A stretch of DNA of 64,000 bases from PALSA-1003 sp963741315 (GTDB taxonomy: Bacteria > Pseudomonadota > Gammaproteobacteria > Burkholderiales > Casimicrobiaceae): assembly GCA_963741315.1 (NCBI GenBank), contig CAVUHK010000008.1, positions 248,001 through 312,000 of the forward strand, given 5' to 3'. The notes under the pieces are model-generated. The model was not told where the DNA came from, did no database searches, and was given only the letters and a program-made list of their open reading frames with translations. The translations under genes and the position numbers were made by a program. Positions 46,682 through 55,220 of the stretch are shown in pieces (the stretch's first letter is position 1; each line of letters starts with the position of its first letter).

Positions 46682-46708
46682 GGTCCGCGGCGAAAAGTCC
46701 GGCGGACC
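46682..46708 (+). other. Inverted repeat between argB and slmA
   Basis: GGTCCGC and GCGGACC form a perfect seven-base stem with a 13-base loop in the 47-base gap. There is no T-run, so it is not a classical terminator. It might fold in the transcript ahead of the slmA ribosome binding site (GGGGAG at about 46715). Confidence 0.35.
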
Positions 46709-46726
46709 ACAACAGGGGAGTACGCG

Positions 46727-47296
46727 ATGGCGATCAAACCCGGCGAGCGGCGCCTGCAGATCCTGCAAACTCTCGCGGCGATGCTGGAGACTCCGCGCGG
46801 CGAAAAGATAACCACGGCCGCGCTGGCCAAGCGCCTCGACGTTTCCGAAGCGGCGCTGTACCGCCATTTCGCGAGCAAGGCGCAGATGTTCGAGGGCCTC
46901 ATCGAGTTCATCGAAACGACGCTGTTTTCGCTGCTCAACCGCATTTCCGCGGAGACCACCGATGGCGCGGCGCAGGCCGCGCAGATGGTTGCGGTGCTGC
47001 TCGGCTTTGCGGAAAAGAATCCCGGCATGACCCGGGTGCTCATCGGCGACGCGTTGGTCAACGAGGACGATCGCCTGCAGGCGCGCATGAACCAGCTCTA
47101 CGACCGGATCGAAGCATCGCTGCGCCAGGCGCTCAAGATCGCGCACGCGGGAGGGTCGTGGCCGGGCGACGCGGGCGCCGACGCCAATCTGCTGCTCGCC
47201 TTTGTCGTCGGCCGCTGGATGCTGTTCGCCAAGAGCGGCTTCAAGCGTTTCCCCCAGGAGGGATGGGAGGCGCAGCGCAAGTACCTGTTCGCGTGA
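46727..47296 (+). CDS. slmA: Nucleoid occlusion factor SlmA (TetR family)
   Basis: A 189-residue TetR-fold DNA-binding protein. SlmA blocks FtsZ ring assembly over the nucleoid when bound to its DNA sites. The N-terminal helix-turn-helix shows ILQTLAAMLE, ITTAALAKRLDVSEAALYRHFASKAQMFEGLIEFIE, very close to the SlmA consensus. Further shared segments are LGFAEKNPGMTRVLIGDAL and LQARMNQLYDRIEASLRQ. Family and order (argB-slmA) are common in betaproteobacteria. A strong GGGGAG site lies ahead of ATG 46727. Confidence 0.92.
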   Translation: MAIKPGERRLQILQTLAAMLETPRGEKITTAALAKRLDVSEAALYRHFASKAQMFEGLIEFIETTLFSLLNRISAETTDGAAQAAQMVAVLLGFAEKNPGMTRVLIGDALVNEDDRLQARMNQLYDRIEASLRQALKIAHAGGSWPGDAGADANLLLAFVVGRWMLFAKSGFKRFPQEGWEAQRKYLFA

Positions 47297-47347
47297 GTCG
47301 CGCGTCAGGTCCTGCAACCGCCGCCCCGCCAGGCGCGGCCATGCGCC

Positions 47348-49313
47348 ATGCCCAGCGCTGATACGCTACTCAAGGACGCGCGCCGCGCGCTCGATGCGGG
47401 CCGGGCCGTTGCCGCCGACGCGTTCCTCGGCCAGGCACTGCAAAAGAAGCTCGAAGCTCGACATGGCGAGATGCTGTTCGATCTCGGCAACCGGTTCGCC
47501 CAGGCGCAGCACACGGCCCCTGCGATTCGCCTCTTCGAGCGTGCCTTGTCGCTGTTTCCGGGCCATACCGGATTGCTGGTCAATCTGGGGGTGCAGCTGG
47601 ATTTGAGCGGTGCGACGGCGCGTGCCGAACGCTCATTTCGCGATGCGCTGGAGCGCGATCCGGACATGGTGGAGGCGCTGGCCAATCTGGCGCATCTGCT
47701 GTTCACGCAAGGGCGCCTGACCGAGGCGCTGGTCTGCTACGACCGGCTGATTGTCCTGGCGCCCGGCGCGCCCGGGGACGTGTGGAACAACCGCGGCGTG
47801 TGCCAAAGAACCCTGCGCACCGCGGGCGCCGAGCAAAGCTTCCGGACCGCGCTCGAGCGCATGCGCGACGCGCCGCTGATCCTCGCCAACCTGGGTTTTC
47901 TGCTTTGCGAACAACGCCGCCACGACGAAGCGTTGCCACTTCTGCAGCGGGCGCACACGCTGGATCCCACGCGGCTGCAGGTCACGGCGCAGGTGCTCGA
48001 TTTGCGGATGCAGTTTGCCGACTGGACCGACTTCGAGCGCGACCGCGACCAGATTCTCGCCGGAGTCGGAACGCTCGCGACGACTCCCGGCCAGACCGTG
48101 CCGCCTTTTGCCTTCCTGTCGATCTGCGACGACCCGGCGTTGCAGCGCGCCGCGGCGACGAGCTTCGCGTGGCCGCGCGCCACGGCAGACGTCCCGGCCA
48201 GCGCAGGTGTTGGCGAACCGCTGCGCGTGGGCTTCGTCGCCGCGGCATTCCACGACCATCCAGTGGCGCGGCTTGTCGTCGACCTGTTCGAGCGGCTCGA
48301 CCGCCGCCGCTTCGCGGTCGTGGCCTACGAGCTTGGTTCCGGCACGCCCGATGTCCTACAGGCGCGTGTGCGCGCGGCGGTTTCCGAATTCCGGCAACTC
48401 GGCGCGCTCAGCACGGCCGACGCGGTCGCGCGCATTCGCGACGACGGTATAGCGATACTTTTCGACCTCACCGGGCACACCGAGCACGCGCGGCCGGAAA
48501 TCTTCGCGGCGCGGCCCGCGCCAATCCAGATCAATTTTCTGGGTTACGCAGGAACGCTCGGTGCGCCGTACTACGATCACGTCGTCACCGATGCGTACGT
48601 GACGCCTGCCGCCGAGCAGCAGAACTTCACCGAAACGCTTACGTATGTCGGCGAGTGCTATTTCCCAAGCGACTCGAAGCGCACGATCGATACTGCAGTG
48701 CGAACGCGGACGGATTATTCGCTGCCGGAGGATGCGTTCGTGTTCTGCATGCAGGCGGCGCCGTACAAGATCAATCCGGACATGTTCGCCCTGTGGATGC
48801 GCCTGCTCGCGCGTGTCGACGACAGCGTGCTCTGGTTGCGCCCGATGCCGGCGATCACTGAGGCGAATCTGCGTCGCGAGGCGCAGGCACGCGGCGTTGG
48901 AGCGGGCCGCCTCGTGTTCGCGCCGCACGAACCGGCGCCGCGCTACCTGGCCCGCTTCCGTTTGGCCGACCTGTACCTGGACAGCTGCGCCCTTCGGCTC
49001 GCACACCGCGGTCAACGATGCGCTGTTCGCGGGACTGCCGGTGCTGACGCTGACCGGGCGCAGCATGGCGGCGCGCGCATCGGCGTCGCAGCTGCGCGCG
49101 GCAGGGTTGCCCGAACTCGTCGCCACCTCGGCGGAACAATACGAGGCGATCGCGCTCTCGCTGGTCGACGATCGCACGCGGCTGGCTCGACTGGCCGCCG
49201 GATTGCGCGACGATGGCCGCGTTCCTGCGCTGTTCGACATGCAGCGCTATGCATCGGAGTTCGAGGCCATGCTGCTTCGGATCTGGCGGGACCGACTCGC
49301 CAGGCAGGGATGA
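47348..49313 (+). CDS. TPR-containing O-GlcNAc-transferase-like glycosyltransferase (GT41), frameshifted
   Basis: A SPINDLY/OGT-family protein. The N-terminal TPR solenoid spans about 1-220 (for example MVEALANLAHLLFTQGRLTEALVCYDRLI). The GT41 catalytic region follows: RVGFVAAAFHDHPVARLVVDLFE, ILFDLTGHTEHARPEIFA, and APIQINFLGYAGTLGAPYYDHVVTD. After residue 546 (RLADLYLDS) an extra T at about 48986 shifts the frame. The donor-binding end (APFGSHTAVNDALFAGLPVLTLTG, then SMAARASASQLRAAGLPELVA) continues in the next frame to 49313. Restored length is about 654. Such enzymes glycosylate Ser/Thr of proteins in some bacteria; the target here is unknown. Confidence 0.86.
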
Positions 49314-49321
49314 TACCTGTG

Positions 49322-49816
49322 TCAGGTGGACAGCACCGTCGACGGCGCGATGCGGCAACTGCTGATCCGCCATGATCCATCGTTCTGCTTTTCCATGGTG
49401 TACAGCGCGACGCGCACGGTGTTGTCGGCGTCGATGAGCCGAAGCGGCTGGATGACGAGGCCTTCGATTACTGCGCCGTCGAGAAACTCGACGTAGCGCG
49501 CGGTGAGCAGGCTCGCGTAGGCGCCGCGCACCATGGCCATGAAGGTCGTGGCGTCGTTGAACTGCGCCTGGATGCCCGGCGAGGCGTAGGCGAACGCCTT
49601 GCGGGCGTCGCCGGCGTGCAGCGCGGTTCGCTGCTCCGCGATCACGCGCTGGATCGCCTTCCACTCCGCGGGCGCGAGCGATTCCTGCGCAAGCGCGCAA
49701 CGGGCCGTGCTTCCGAACACGGCCATGACTGCGAGCAGTATGGCGGCAAGGAAACTGCGCCGCGTGGCCGCGGCGATCAGAATGCGTTCGCGCTCGGGGC
49801 GCTCGCTGGGGCTCAT
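49322..49816 (-). CDS. DUF4864-domain exported protein
   Basis: A 164-residue protein with a basic N-terminus and a signal or anchor segment at about 20-42 (SFLAAILLAVMAVFG). The DUF4864 region at about 48-160 has EWKAIQRVIAEQRTAL, ARKAFAYASPGIQAQF and MVRGAYASLLTARYVEF, then WRISSCRI. Function unknown. ATG 49816 overlaps the moeB stop (ATGA), so the pair is translationally coupled. It ends eight bases from the convergent GT41 gene. Confidence 0.82.
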   Translation of the reverse strand: MSPSERPERERILIAAATRRSFLAAILLAVMAVFGSTARCALAQESLAPAEWKAIQRVIAEQRTALHAGDARKAFAYASPGIQAQFNDATTFMAMVRGAYASLLTARYVEFLDGAVIEGLVIQPLRLIDADNTVRVALYTMEKQNDGSWRISSCRIAPSTVLST

Positions 49817-50577
49817 GCGGCAAGCGATGCATCGACGTGACACACGGGGCAGGCCGGGTCGCGCAGCACGCGAACCTCGCGCCACTCCATCGCGAGCGCA
49901 TCGAGCAGCAGCAATCTGCCTGCCAGCGAACGGCCGATGCCGGCGAGGAGCTTGAGCGCCTCGGCAGCCTGCGCGGCGCCGACGATGCCCACCAGCGGCG
50001 CGAACACGCCCATGGTCGCGCAGCGCGTCTCCTCGAATTCGTCGCCCTCGCCGAACAGGCAGTGGTAGCAGGGACTCGCGTTGTCGCGCGAATCGAAGAC
50101 GGCGAGCTGGCCGTCGAAGCGGATGGCGGCCCCAGACACAAGCGGCTTTTTCGCGGCGACGCAGGCGCGATTGACCGCATGCCGGGTCGCGAAATTGTCC
50201 GAGCAATCGAGGACGACGTCGGCGGCCGCGACCAGCGGCGCGAGCTCGCCGTCGCTCACCCGCTGCGCCAGCGGCACGACCCGAACGTCGGGATTGATCG
50301 CAGCGATGCGCGCGCCGGCTGCGTCGACCTTATGGCGGCCGACCGCGGCGGTGTCGAACAGGATCTGGCGCTGCAGGTTGGTGAGGTCGACGCGATCGGC
50401 GTCGACCAGTGTCAGGGTCCCCACGCCGGCGGCAGCGAGGAAGTGCGCTGCGGGATTACCCAATCCGCCGACGCCGACGATGAGCGCGTGCGCGGTGGCG
50501 AAGCGTTCCTGCGCGTCGACGCCCAGCTCCGGCAGCAGGATGTGCCGGCTGTAACGAAGCAGTGTGGTGTCGTCCAT
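49813..50577 (-). CDS. moeB: HesA/MoeB/ThiF-family adenylyltransferase
   Basis: A 254-residue E1-like enzyme that adenylates the C-terminal Gly of ubiquitin-like sulfur carriers (MoaD or ThiS) for molybdopterin or thiazole synthesis. Motifs are RYSRHILLPELG, the nucleotide loop LIVGVGGLGNPAAHFLAAAGVG, LTNLQRQILF, the catalytic Cys in ETRCATMGVFAP, and two zinc Cys pairs, CYHC and CPVC. The C-terminus lacks a rhodanese domain, fitting MoeB/ThiF rather than MOCS3. MoeB versus ThiF cannot be settled from sequence. It lies between ctpA and the DUF4864 gene. Confidence 0.9.
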   Translation of the reverse strand: MDDTTLLRYSRHILLPELGVDAQERFATAHALIVGVGGLGNPAAHFLAAAGVGTLTLVDADRVDLTNLQRQILFDTAAVGRHKVDAAGARIAAINPDVRVVPLAQRVSDGELAPLVAAADVVLDCSDNFATRHAVNRACVAAKKPLVSGAAIRFDGQLAVFDSRDNASPCYHCLFGEGDEFEETRCATMGVFAPLVGIVGAAQAAEALKLLAGIGRSLAGRLLLLDALAMEWREVRVLRDPACPVCHVDASLAA

Positions 50578-50594
50578 GGACGGATTATTCAGGC

Positions 50595-50623
50595 AAAAAC
50601 GCCCGGACGGGCCGGGCGTTTTT
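50595..50623 (-). terminator. Rho-independent terminator downstream of ctpA
   Basis: AACGCCCGG...CCGGGCGTT stem-loop flanked by A- and T-runs. It lies between the ctpA stop (50648) and the moeB start on the minus strand and can end the ctpA transcript. Its symmetry makes it potentially functional on both strands. Confidence 0.85.
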
Positions 50624-50647
50624 GCGCTTGCCTGTGACCGACGCCGT

Positions 50648-52075
50648 TTACTGCGGCTTGGCCTGCGCCGCGACGGCTTTCGACGACGCGATGACCGGCA
50701 GGCCTTTGAGCTGGTTCATCGCCTGCTTCAACTGGAAATCGTCGGCGGCGCCGAATTCGACGCGCGCGACCGGCGATTCCGCGGCCGCCTTGGCCTTTTC
50801 CGCATCGGCCACGGCCTTCGCCTTGAGTTTCGCGATCGCGGCGGCGTCGAGGTCGGCGGTCGCGACTTGCTTGCCATCGACCAGGTGGTGATCGAGATTG
50901 GCTTCGCGCATCCGGTTGGCCGACTCGCGACCGTCGTCGACATTGACGTCGGGCTCGATGCCCTTGGCCTGGATCGAGCGTCCGCTGGGCGTGTAGTAAC
51001 GCGCCGTCGTGAGTTTCAGACCGGTGTTCGGTCCCAGCGGCAGGATGGTCTGCACCGAGCCCTTGCCGAAGGTCTGCGCGCCCATGACGATGGCGCGCTT
51101 GTGATCCTGCAGCGCGCCGGCGACGATCTCGGAGGCCGACGCTGTGCCGCCATCGACGAGCACCACGATCGGCACGCGCTTGATGCCGGCAGGCAGGTCC
51201 TTGAGGTAGTCGTCACCGCGACCGCGCATGTAGTCGGACTTGGTCGCCGACAGGCGCATGCGCGCGTCCGGTGTGCGGCCGTCGGTGTAGACGACCAGCG
51301 CATCCTGCGGCAGGAACGCCGCGGCCACGCCAACCGACACGTTGAGCAATCCGCCCGGATCGCTGCGCAGATCGAGCACCAGTCCCGACAGGTCGCCCTG
51401 CTTGTAGAGGTCGCGCAGCGCCTTGGCCATGTCCTCGCCGGTGCGCTCCTGGAACTGCACGATGCGCAGGTAGCCGTAGCCCGGTTCGATGAGCTTGGCG
51501 CGAACGCTGCGGAAATTGATGATTTCACGCGTCAGCGTGAAGGTCAGCGGCAGGTCGACGTCCTTGCGCGCAACGGTCAGCACGATCTGCGTACCCGGCT
51601 TGCCGCGCATTTTCTCGACCGCCTTGGATAGCGGCAGGCCGCGCGTGACGGTGTCGTCGATCTTGACGATCAGGTCGCCGGACTTGATCCCGGCGCGAAA
51701 TGCAGGGGTGTCCTCGATCGGCGAGACGACCTTGATGATGCCGTCTTCGACACCGACTTCGATACCCAGGCCGCCGAACTTGCCCTGAGTGGAGATTTGC
51801 AACTCTTTGTAAGCGTCGGCGTCGAGGAAGTCGGAATGCGGGTCGAGCCCATGGACCATTCCATTGATCGCTTCCTTGATGAGCTTGTCGTCGGCGACCG
51901 GCTCGACGTAGTCGCTCTTGATGCGACCGAAGACCGCGGAGAAGAGCTGCAGATCCTCGTAGGGAATCGGCAGTTTCGCCTCGCGCTCGGCCAGCGCCGA
52001 GAAATTGAGGCTGAGCAACAGCCCGAGCACCGCGCCCAGTCCGACCAGTCCTGCCTTTTTCCAGCCATTGCCCAT
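50648..52075 (-). CDS. ctpA: Carboxyl-terminal processing protease (S41)
   Basis: A 475-residue periplasmic serine protease. An N-terminal signal/anchor is at about 8-28, followed by a PDZ domain at about 85-170 (GGLGIEVGVEDGIIKVVSPIEDTPAFRAGIKSGD). The S41 core contains GLVLDLRSDPGG, the nucleophilic Ser motif GTASASEIVAGAL and the catalytic Lys in FGKGSVQT. These proteases trim C-terminal tails of envelope proteins. ATG 52075 begins the signal segment; GGGTGAGG lies upstream. In many relatives gpmA directly precedes ctpA; here a non-coding gap is found instead. Confidence 0.93.
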   Translation of the reverse strand: MGNGWKKAGLVGLGAVLGLLLSLNFSALAEREAKLPIPYEDLQLFSAVFGRIKSDYVEPVADDKLIKEAINGMVHGLDPHSDFLDADAYKELQISTQGKFGGLGIEVGVEDGIIKVVSPIEDTPAFRAGIKSGDLIVKIDDTVTRGLPLSKAVEKMRGKPGTQIVLTVARKDVDLPLTFTLTREIINFRSVRAKLIEPGYGYLRIVQFQERTGEDMAKALRDLYKQGDLSGLVLDLRSDPGGLLNVSVGVAAAFLPQDALVVYTDGRTPDARMRLSATKSDYMRGRGDDYLKDLPAGIKRVPIVVLVDGGTASASEIVAGALQDHKRAIVMGAQTFGKGSVQTILPLGPNTGLKLTTARYYTPSGRSIQAKGIEPDVNVDDGRESANRMREANLDHHLVDGKQVATADLDAAAIAKLKAKAVADAEKAKAAAESPVARVEFGAADDFQLKQAMNQLKGLPVIASSKAVAAQAKPQ

Positions 52076-52413
52076 GTCTGCCTCACCCTTGTCCGGTGCG
52101 CGGCCCCAAGCCTGGGGCCCGGCGCATTGCCGGGATAGTCTTGCTAGAGAGTATACGCCGTTCGGGGAAGGCCCCGCAGCGCCGACAGGGGAGTGCTCGG
52201 TCGCGCGGCGCCAGCGGCCCGACCGGCGGTTGACTGGCACGCAGCGATGCCGCTCGCACTTGCGTTGCCATCCTGTCGTGGACCGCAGCGACGGCGCGCA
52301 AGTTCCCTTCGGTGGCGGCCGTGTCCTCGCACTTTCGGGCGGCGGGCGCCGGTCTGCCGGCAGGCTTGCGCTATCATTTCGGTTTCCCGCGCGTGCAGGC
52401 AACCCGAGGCGAC
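52076..52413. promoter_or_regulatory. Divergent non-coding region between ctpA and rhodanese genes
   Basis: No supported gene in 338 bases. A perfect GGCCCCA-agcc-TGGGGCC hairpin lies at 52102-52119, in the presumed ctpA leader. Promoters for both directions must lie here, but I can identify no convincing box pair. The stretch where gpmA often sits in related genomes shows no remnant that I can recognise. Confidence 0.45.
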
Positions 52414-52842
52414 ATGTATCCCGCTCCCATTCCGTTCATCCTCAACAACTGGCCGCTGGTGCTGGTCATGGTTGTTTCCGGCGCCATGCTGCTCTGGCCC
52501 ATGATCCAGCGCCAGGTATCCTCGGCGCGCGCAATCGGCGCGTCCGCGGCCACACAGCTGATCAACCGGCAGAATGCGCTGCTGCTCGACCTGCGCGACT
52601 CCAAGCAATATTCGGACGGCCGTGTCCCCAACGCCGTCAACATTCCGCTCGCGGAGTTGGGCAGCCGCGGGCAGGACCTCGCCAAGTTCAAAGGCAGGCC
52701 GGTGATCGCTTACTGCGAGCGGGGCAATCAGAGCCGTAGCGCGACGTCGGCACTGGCAAAGCTGGGATTCACCGACGTGTTCACGCTCGACGGGGGCCTG
52801 AAAGCCTGGTCTGCGGCGGGCATGCCGGTCGAAAAGGGCTGA
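52414..52842 (+). CDS. Membrane-anchored rhodanese-like domain protein
   Basis: A 142-residue protein with one N-terminal transmembrane helix (about 8-27, NNWPLVLVMVVSGAMLLW) and a single rhodanese domain (about 42-140). It has LLLDLRDSKQYSDGRVPNAVNIPL and the active-site Cys in VIAYCERGNQSRSA, with the ending LDGGLKAWSAAGMPV. The domain likely handles sulfane sulfur. It is followed within seven bases by grxC, then secB, in an order conserved in betaproteobacteria. ATG 52414 begins just before the helix with a GAGG site. Confidence 0.88.
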   Translation: MYPAPIPFILNNWPLVLVMVVSGAMLLWPMIQRQVSSARAIGASAATQLINRQNALLLDLRDSKQYSDGRVPNAVNIPLAELGSRGQDLAKFKGRPVIAYCERGNQSRSATSALAKLGFTDVFTLDGGLKAWSAAGMPVEKG

Positions 52843-52848
52843 CGCTTG

Positions 52849-53118
52849 GTGCCGGCGGAAGTGCTGATGTACTCGACAGCGGTGTGCCCGTACTGCATCC
52901 GCGCCGAGCAGCTGCTTCGCGCCAAGGGCGTCACCGACATCGCCAAGGTGCGCATCGACCTCGATCCCGCGCGCCGCGCCGAGATGATGGAGAAGACCGG
53001 CCGACGCACCGTGCCGCAGATCTACATTGCCGGCACGCACGTCGGCGGATACGATGACCTGGTGGTGCTCGACCGCGCCGGCAAGCTCCTGCCCATGCTC
53101 GCCGGCCAGCCTGCCTGA
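52849..53118 (+). CDS. grxC: Glutaredoxin 3
   Basis: An 89-residue glutaredoxin. It reduces disulfides and glutathione-mixed disulfides in the cytoplasm. The redox site is CPYC in YSTAVCPYCIRAEQLL, the cis-Pro segment is RRTVPQIYI, and the GSH-binding GGYDDL follows. GTG 52849 is used; a TTG one codon upstream is equally in frame. It lies between the rhodanese and secB genes. Confidence 0.93.
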   Translation: MPAEVLMYSTAVCPYCIRAEQLLRAKGVTDIAKVRIDLDPARRAEMMEKTGRRTVPQIYIAGTHVGGYDDLVVLDRAGKLLPMLAGQPA

Positions 53119-53147
53119 CGCGGCGCGAAGCGACGGCGTCGTTGCGC

Positions 53148-53153
53148 TATAAT
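53148..53153 (+). promoter_or_regulatory. Candidate -10 box ahead of secB
   Basis: A perfect TATAAT stands 36 bases before the secB ATG in the gap after grxC. The -35 position is weak, so secB may have an internal promoter besides read-through from upstream. Confidence 0.4.
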
Positions 53154-53188
53154 CCGCGGCTCTTCTGATCCCGCGGAACTTACGCATC

Positions 53189-53659
53189 ATGGCTGACCAG
53201 CAACCGGAAAACGCACCTACTCTTTCGATCCAGAAAATCTACGTCAAGGACCTGTCGCTGGAGAATCCCGGTGCTCCGCAATCGTTCCTGATGACCGAGC
53301 CGCCGCAGGTCGAGGTGGGCCTGCGCACTCGCGGCGAGCAGGTCGAGGAGAACGTCTACGAATGCGTGCTGACGATCACCGTCACCGCCAGGACCGGCGA
53401 CAGGACACTGTTCCTGGTCGAGGCGTCGCAGGCGGGGCTGTTCCGCATCACGGGCGTGCCGCTCGCCGACATCCAGCCGATCATGGGCATCCACTGCCCG
53501 AACGTACTCTTTCCGTACGTGCGCGAAACCATTGCCGATGCGATCACGCGCGCCGGCTTTCCCCCGGTACACCTCGATCCGATCAATTTCGAGATGCTCT
53601 ACCAGCAGCAGCTCGCCAACCTGCAACAGCAGCCGGCGGCATCGCCGGTTCCCAGCTAA
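53189..53659 (+). CDS. secB: Protein-export chaperone SecB
   Basis: A 156-residue tetrameric chaperone that holds precursor proteins unfolded and delivers them to SecA. Family segments are IQKIYVKDLSLENPGAP, VYECVLTITVTA, FLVEASQAGLFRITG, CPNVLFPYVRETIADAITRAGFPPVHLDPINFEMLY. The start MADQQPE is typical. The grxC-secB-gpsA neighbourhood is conserved across many proteobacteria. Confidence 0.96.
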   Translation: MADQQPENAPTLSIQKIYVKDLSLENPGAPQSFLMTEPPQVEVGLRTRGEQVEENVYECVLTITVTARTGDRTLFLVEASQAGLFRITGVPLADIQPIMGIHCPNVLFPYVRETIADAITRAGFPPVHLDPINFEMLYQQQLANLQQQPAASPVPS

Positions 53660-53667
53660 GGTCGCAA

Positions 53668-54153
53668 GTGGCTGCGCTGTGCCCGACGTCAGGCCGTGCG
53701 GTGCGCATCGCCGGGTGGGCGTGCGGAGTCGCGATCGCGGCGCTGGCCGGCGGCGCGATGGCCGCCGAATTCCATTCGACGACCGAAGTTACGATTCTCT
53801 ATGACGCGCCCTCCGCCAAGGCGCGGCCGCTGTTCGTCCTCGCCAGGGACACGCCGCTCGAACTGATCGTCACGGTCGAAGGCTGGATGAAGGTCCGCGA
53901 TGTCGGCGGCACGGTGGCCTGGGTAGACCGCAAAGCGGTCGGAGACAAACGCATGCTGGTGATTCGCGCGCCCGTTGCCGACGTCCTGGCCAATCCGGTC
54001 GATTCCGCGCCGCTGGTCTTCAAGGCCGAGCAGAACGTGTTGGTCGAGTTGGTCGACACCGCGTACGTGACGAATACTCCGGGTTGGGCAAAAGTGCGCC
54101 ACCGCGATGGGCAGACCGGCTATGTGCGCATCGCGCAGGTCTGGGGCCTGTAG
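53668..54153 (+). CDS. SH3-domain exported protein
   Basis: A 161-residue exported protein. A signal peptide at about 1-36 (VRIAGWACGVAIAALAGGAMAA) precedes two bacterial SH3-like units at about 40-95 (VTILYDAPSAKARPLFVL) and 100-160 (VLANPVDSAPLVFKAEQNVLVEL, WAKVRHRDGQTGYVRIAQVWGL). Such domains bind envelope polymers or mediate protein contacts; the precise role is unknown. GTG 53668 has AAGG six bases upstream and begins nine bases after secB. A much longer in-frame upstream reading overlaps secB and is not real. Confidence 0.82.
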   Translation: MAALCPTSGRAVRIAGWACGVAIAALAGGAMAAEFHSTTEVTILYDAPSAKARPLFVLARDTPLELIVTVEGWMKVRDVGGTVAWVDRKAVGDKRMLVIRAPVADVLANPVDSAPLVFKAEQNVLVELVDTAYVTNTPGWAKVRHRDGQTGYVRIAQVWGL

Positions 54154-54193
54154 CCTGCCGCGGTCCGACCGTGCGCGCGCTTAGCGCCCGCCG

Positions 54194-55204
54194 ATGACCG
54201 AAACCGTTGCGATTCTGGGCGCGGGTGCCTGGGGCACTGCGCTGGCCGTTCATCTGGCGCGCACCGCATCGTCGCCCGCGATCCTGCTGTGGGCGCGTGA
54301 CCCGGAACAGACGCGTGCGCTGCGCGAGCGACGGGAAAATACGCGTTACCTGCCCGGTGTCGCGTTGCCTCAAGCGATTTCCATTGCCGACGATGCGGCG
54401 AGCGCCGCGGCGGCCGCAACCTTGATCATTGTCGCCACGCCGATCGCCGCGTTGCCCGGGATCGCCGCGAATCTGGCCGACGGCGCCCGCGCGCCGCTGT
54501 TCTGGCTCGGCAAGGGATTCGTCGCGTCGTCCACGAGTACAGCAGGCGTGGCGCTCGCGCACCAGGTGGTCGCGCCGCTGTGGCCGGCCCCGGTCGGCGT
54601 CGTCTCGGGGCCGAGCTTCGCCGAGGAGGTCGCTGCCGGCCTGCCGACCGCTGTCAGCGTGGCGGCGACCGATGCCATCGCCGGCGAACGCGTGGCGCAG
54701 TGTTTGCGCGGCGACTCGCTGCGCGCCTACCTGAGTGACGACCTGACCGGCGTCGAAATCGGCGGCGCACTGAAGAACGTACTCGCCATCGCTGCCGGCG
54801 CGAGCGACGGCCTTGGCTTCGGCCACAACGCACGCGCCGCGCTGATCACGCGCGGCCTCGCCGAAACGGGCCGCTTGTCAGCGGCGCTGGGCGGCAAGCG
54901 CGAGACGCTGATGGGGCTCGCCGGTCTCGGCGACCTGGTGCTCACCTGCACCGGCGACCTGTCGCGCAATCGTCGGGTCGGACTGGGTTTGGCGAGAGGC
55001 GATTCGCTGTCCGCCGTGCTGGGCCAGCTCGGGCACGTCGCCGAAGGCGTCGCCGCGGCACGTGCCGCGCACGCGCTCGCCGGCGCACTTGGCATCGACA
55101 TGCCCATCGTCGCGGCGGTGCACGGCGTGCTCTACGAAGGCGTGGCGCCCAGGCAGGCGGTCGCGGCGCTGCTCGCGCGCGAGCCGGCGCGCGAATTCGA
55201 TTGA
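54194..55204 (+). CDS. gpsA: Glycerol-3-phosphate dehydrogenase (NAD(P)+)
   Basis: A 336-residue cytoplasmic enzyme reducing DHAP to sn-glycerol-3-phosphate for phospholipids. Motifs are AILGAGAWGTALAVHLA (Rossmann loop), FWLGKGF, VSGPSFAEEVAAGLPTAVSVA, VEIGGALKNVLAIAAGASDGLGFGHNARAALITRGL with the catalytic Lys, and GLAGLGDLVLTCTGDLSRNRRVG. The length is standard. It is the last + strand gene before the minus pair trmL-comF. Confidence 0.95.
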   Translation: MTETVAILGAGAWGTALAVHLARTASSPAILLWARDPEQTRALRERRENTRYLPGVALPQAISIADDAASAAAAATLIIVATPIAALPGIAANLADGARAPLFWLGKGFVASSTSTAGVALAHQVVAPLWPAPVGVVSGPSFAEEVAAGLPTAVSVAATDAIAGERVAQCLRGDSLRAYLSDDLTGVEIGGALKNVLAIAAGASDGLGFGHNARAALITRGLAETGRLSAALGGKRETLMGLAGLGDLVLTCTGDLSRNRRVGLGLARGDSLSAVLGQLGHVAEGVAAARAAHALAGALGIDMPIVAAVHGVLYEGVAPRQAVAALLAREPAREFD

Positions 55205-55220
55205 CACCACGAATCGCCGA

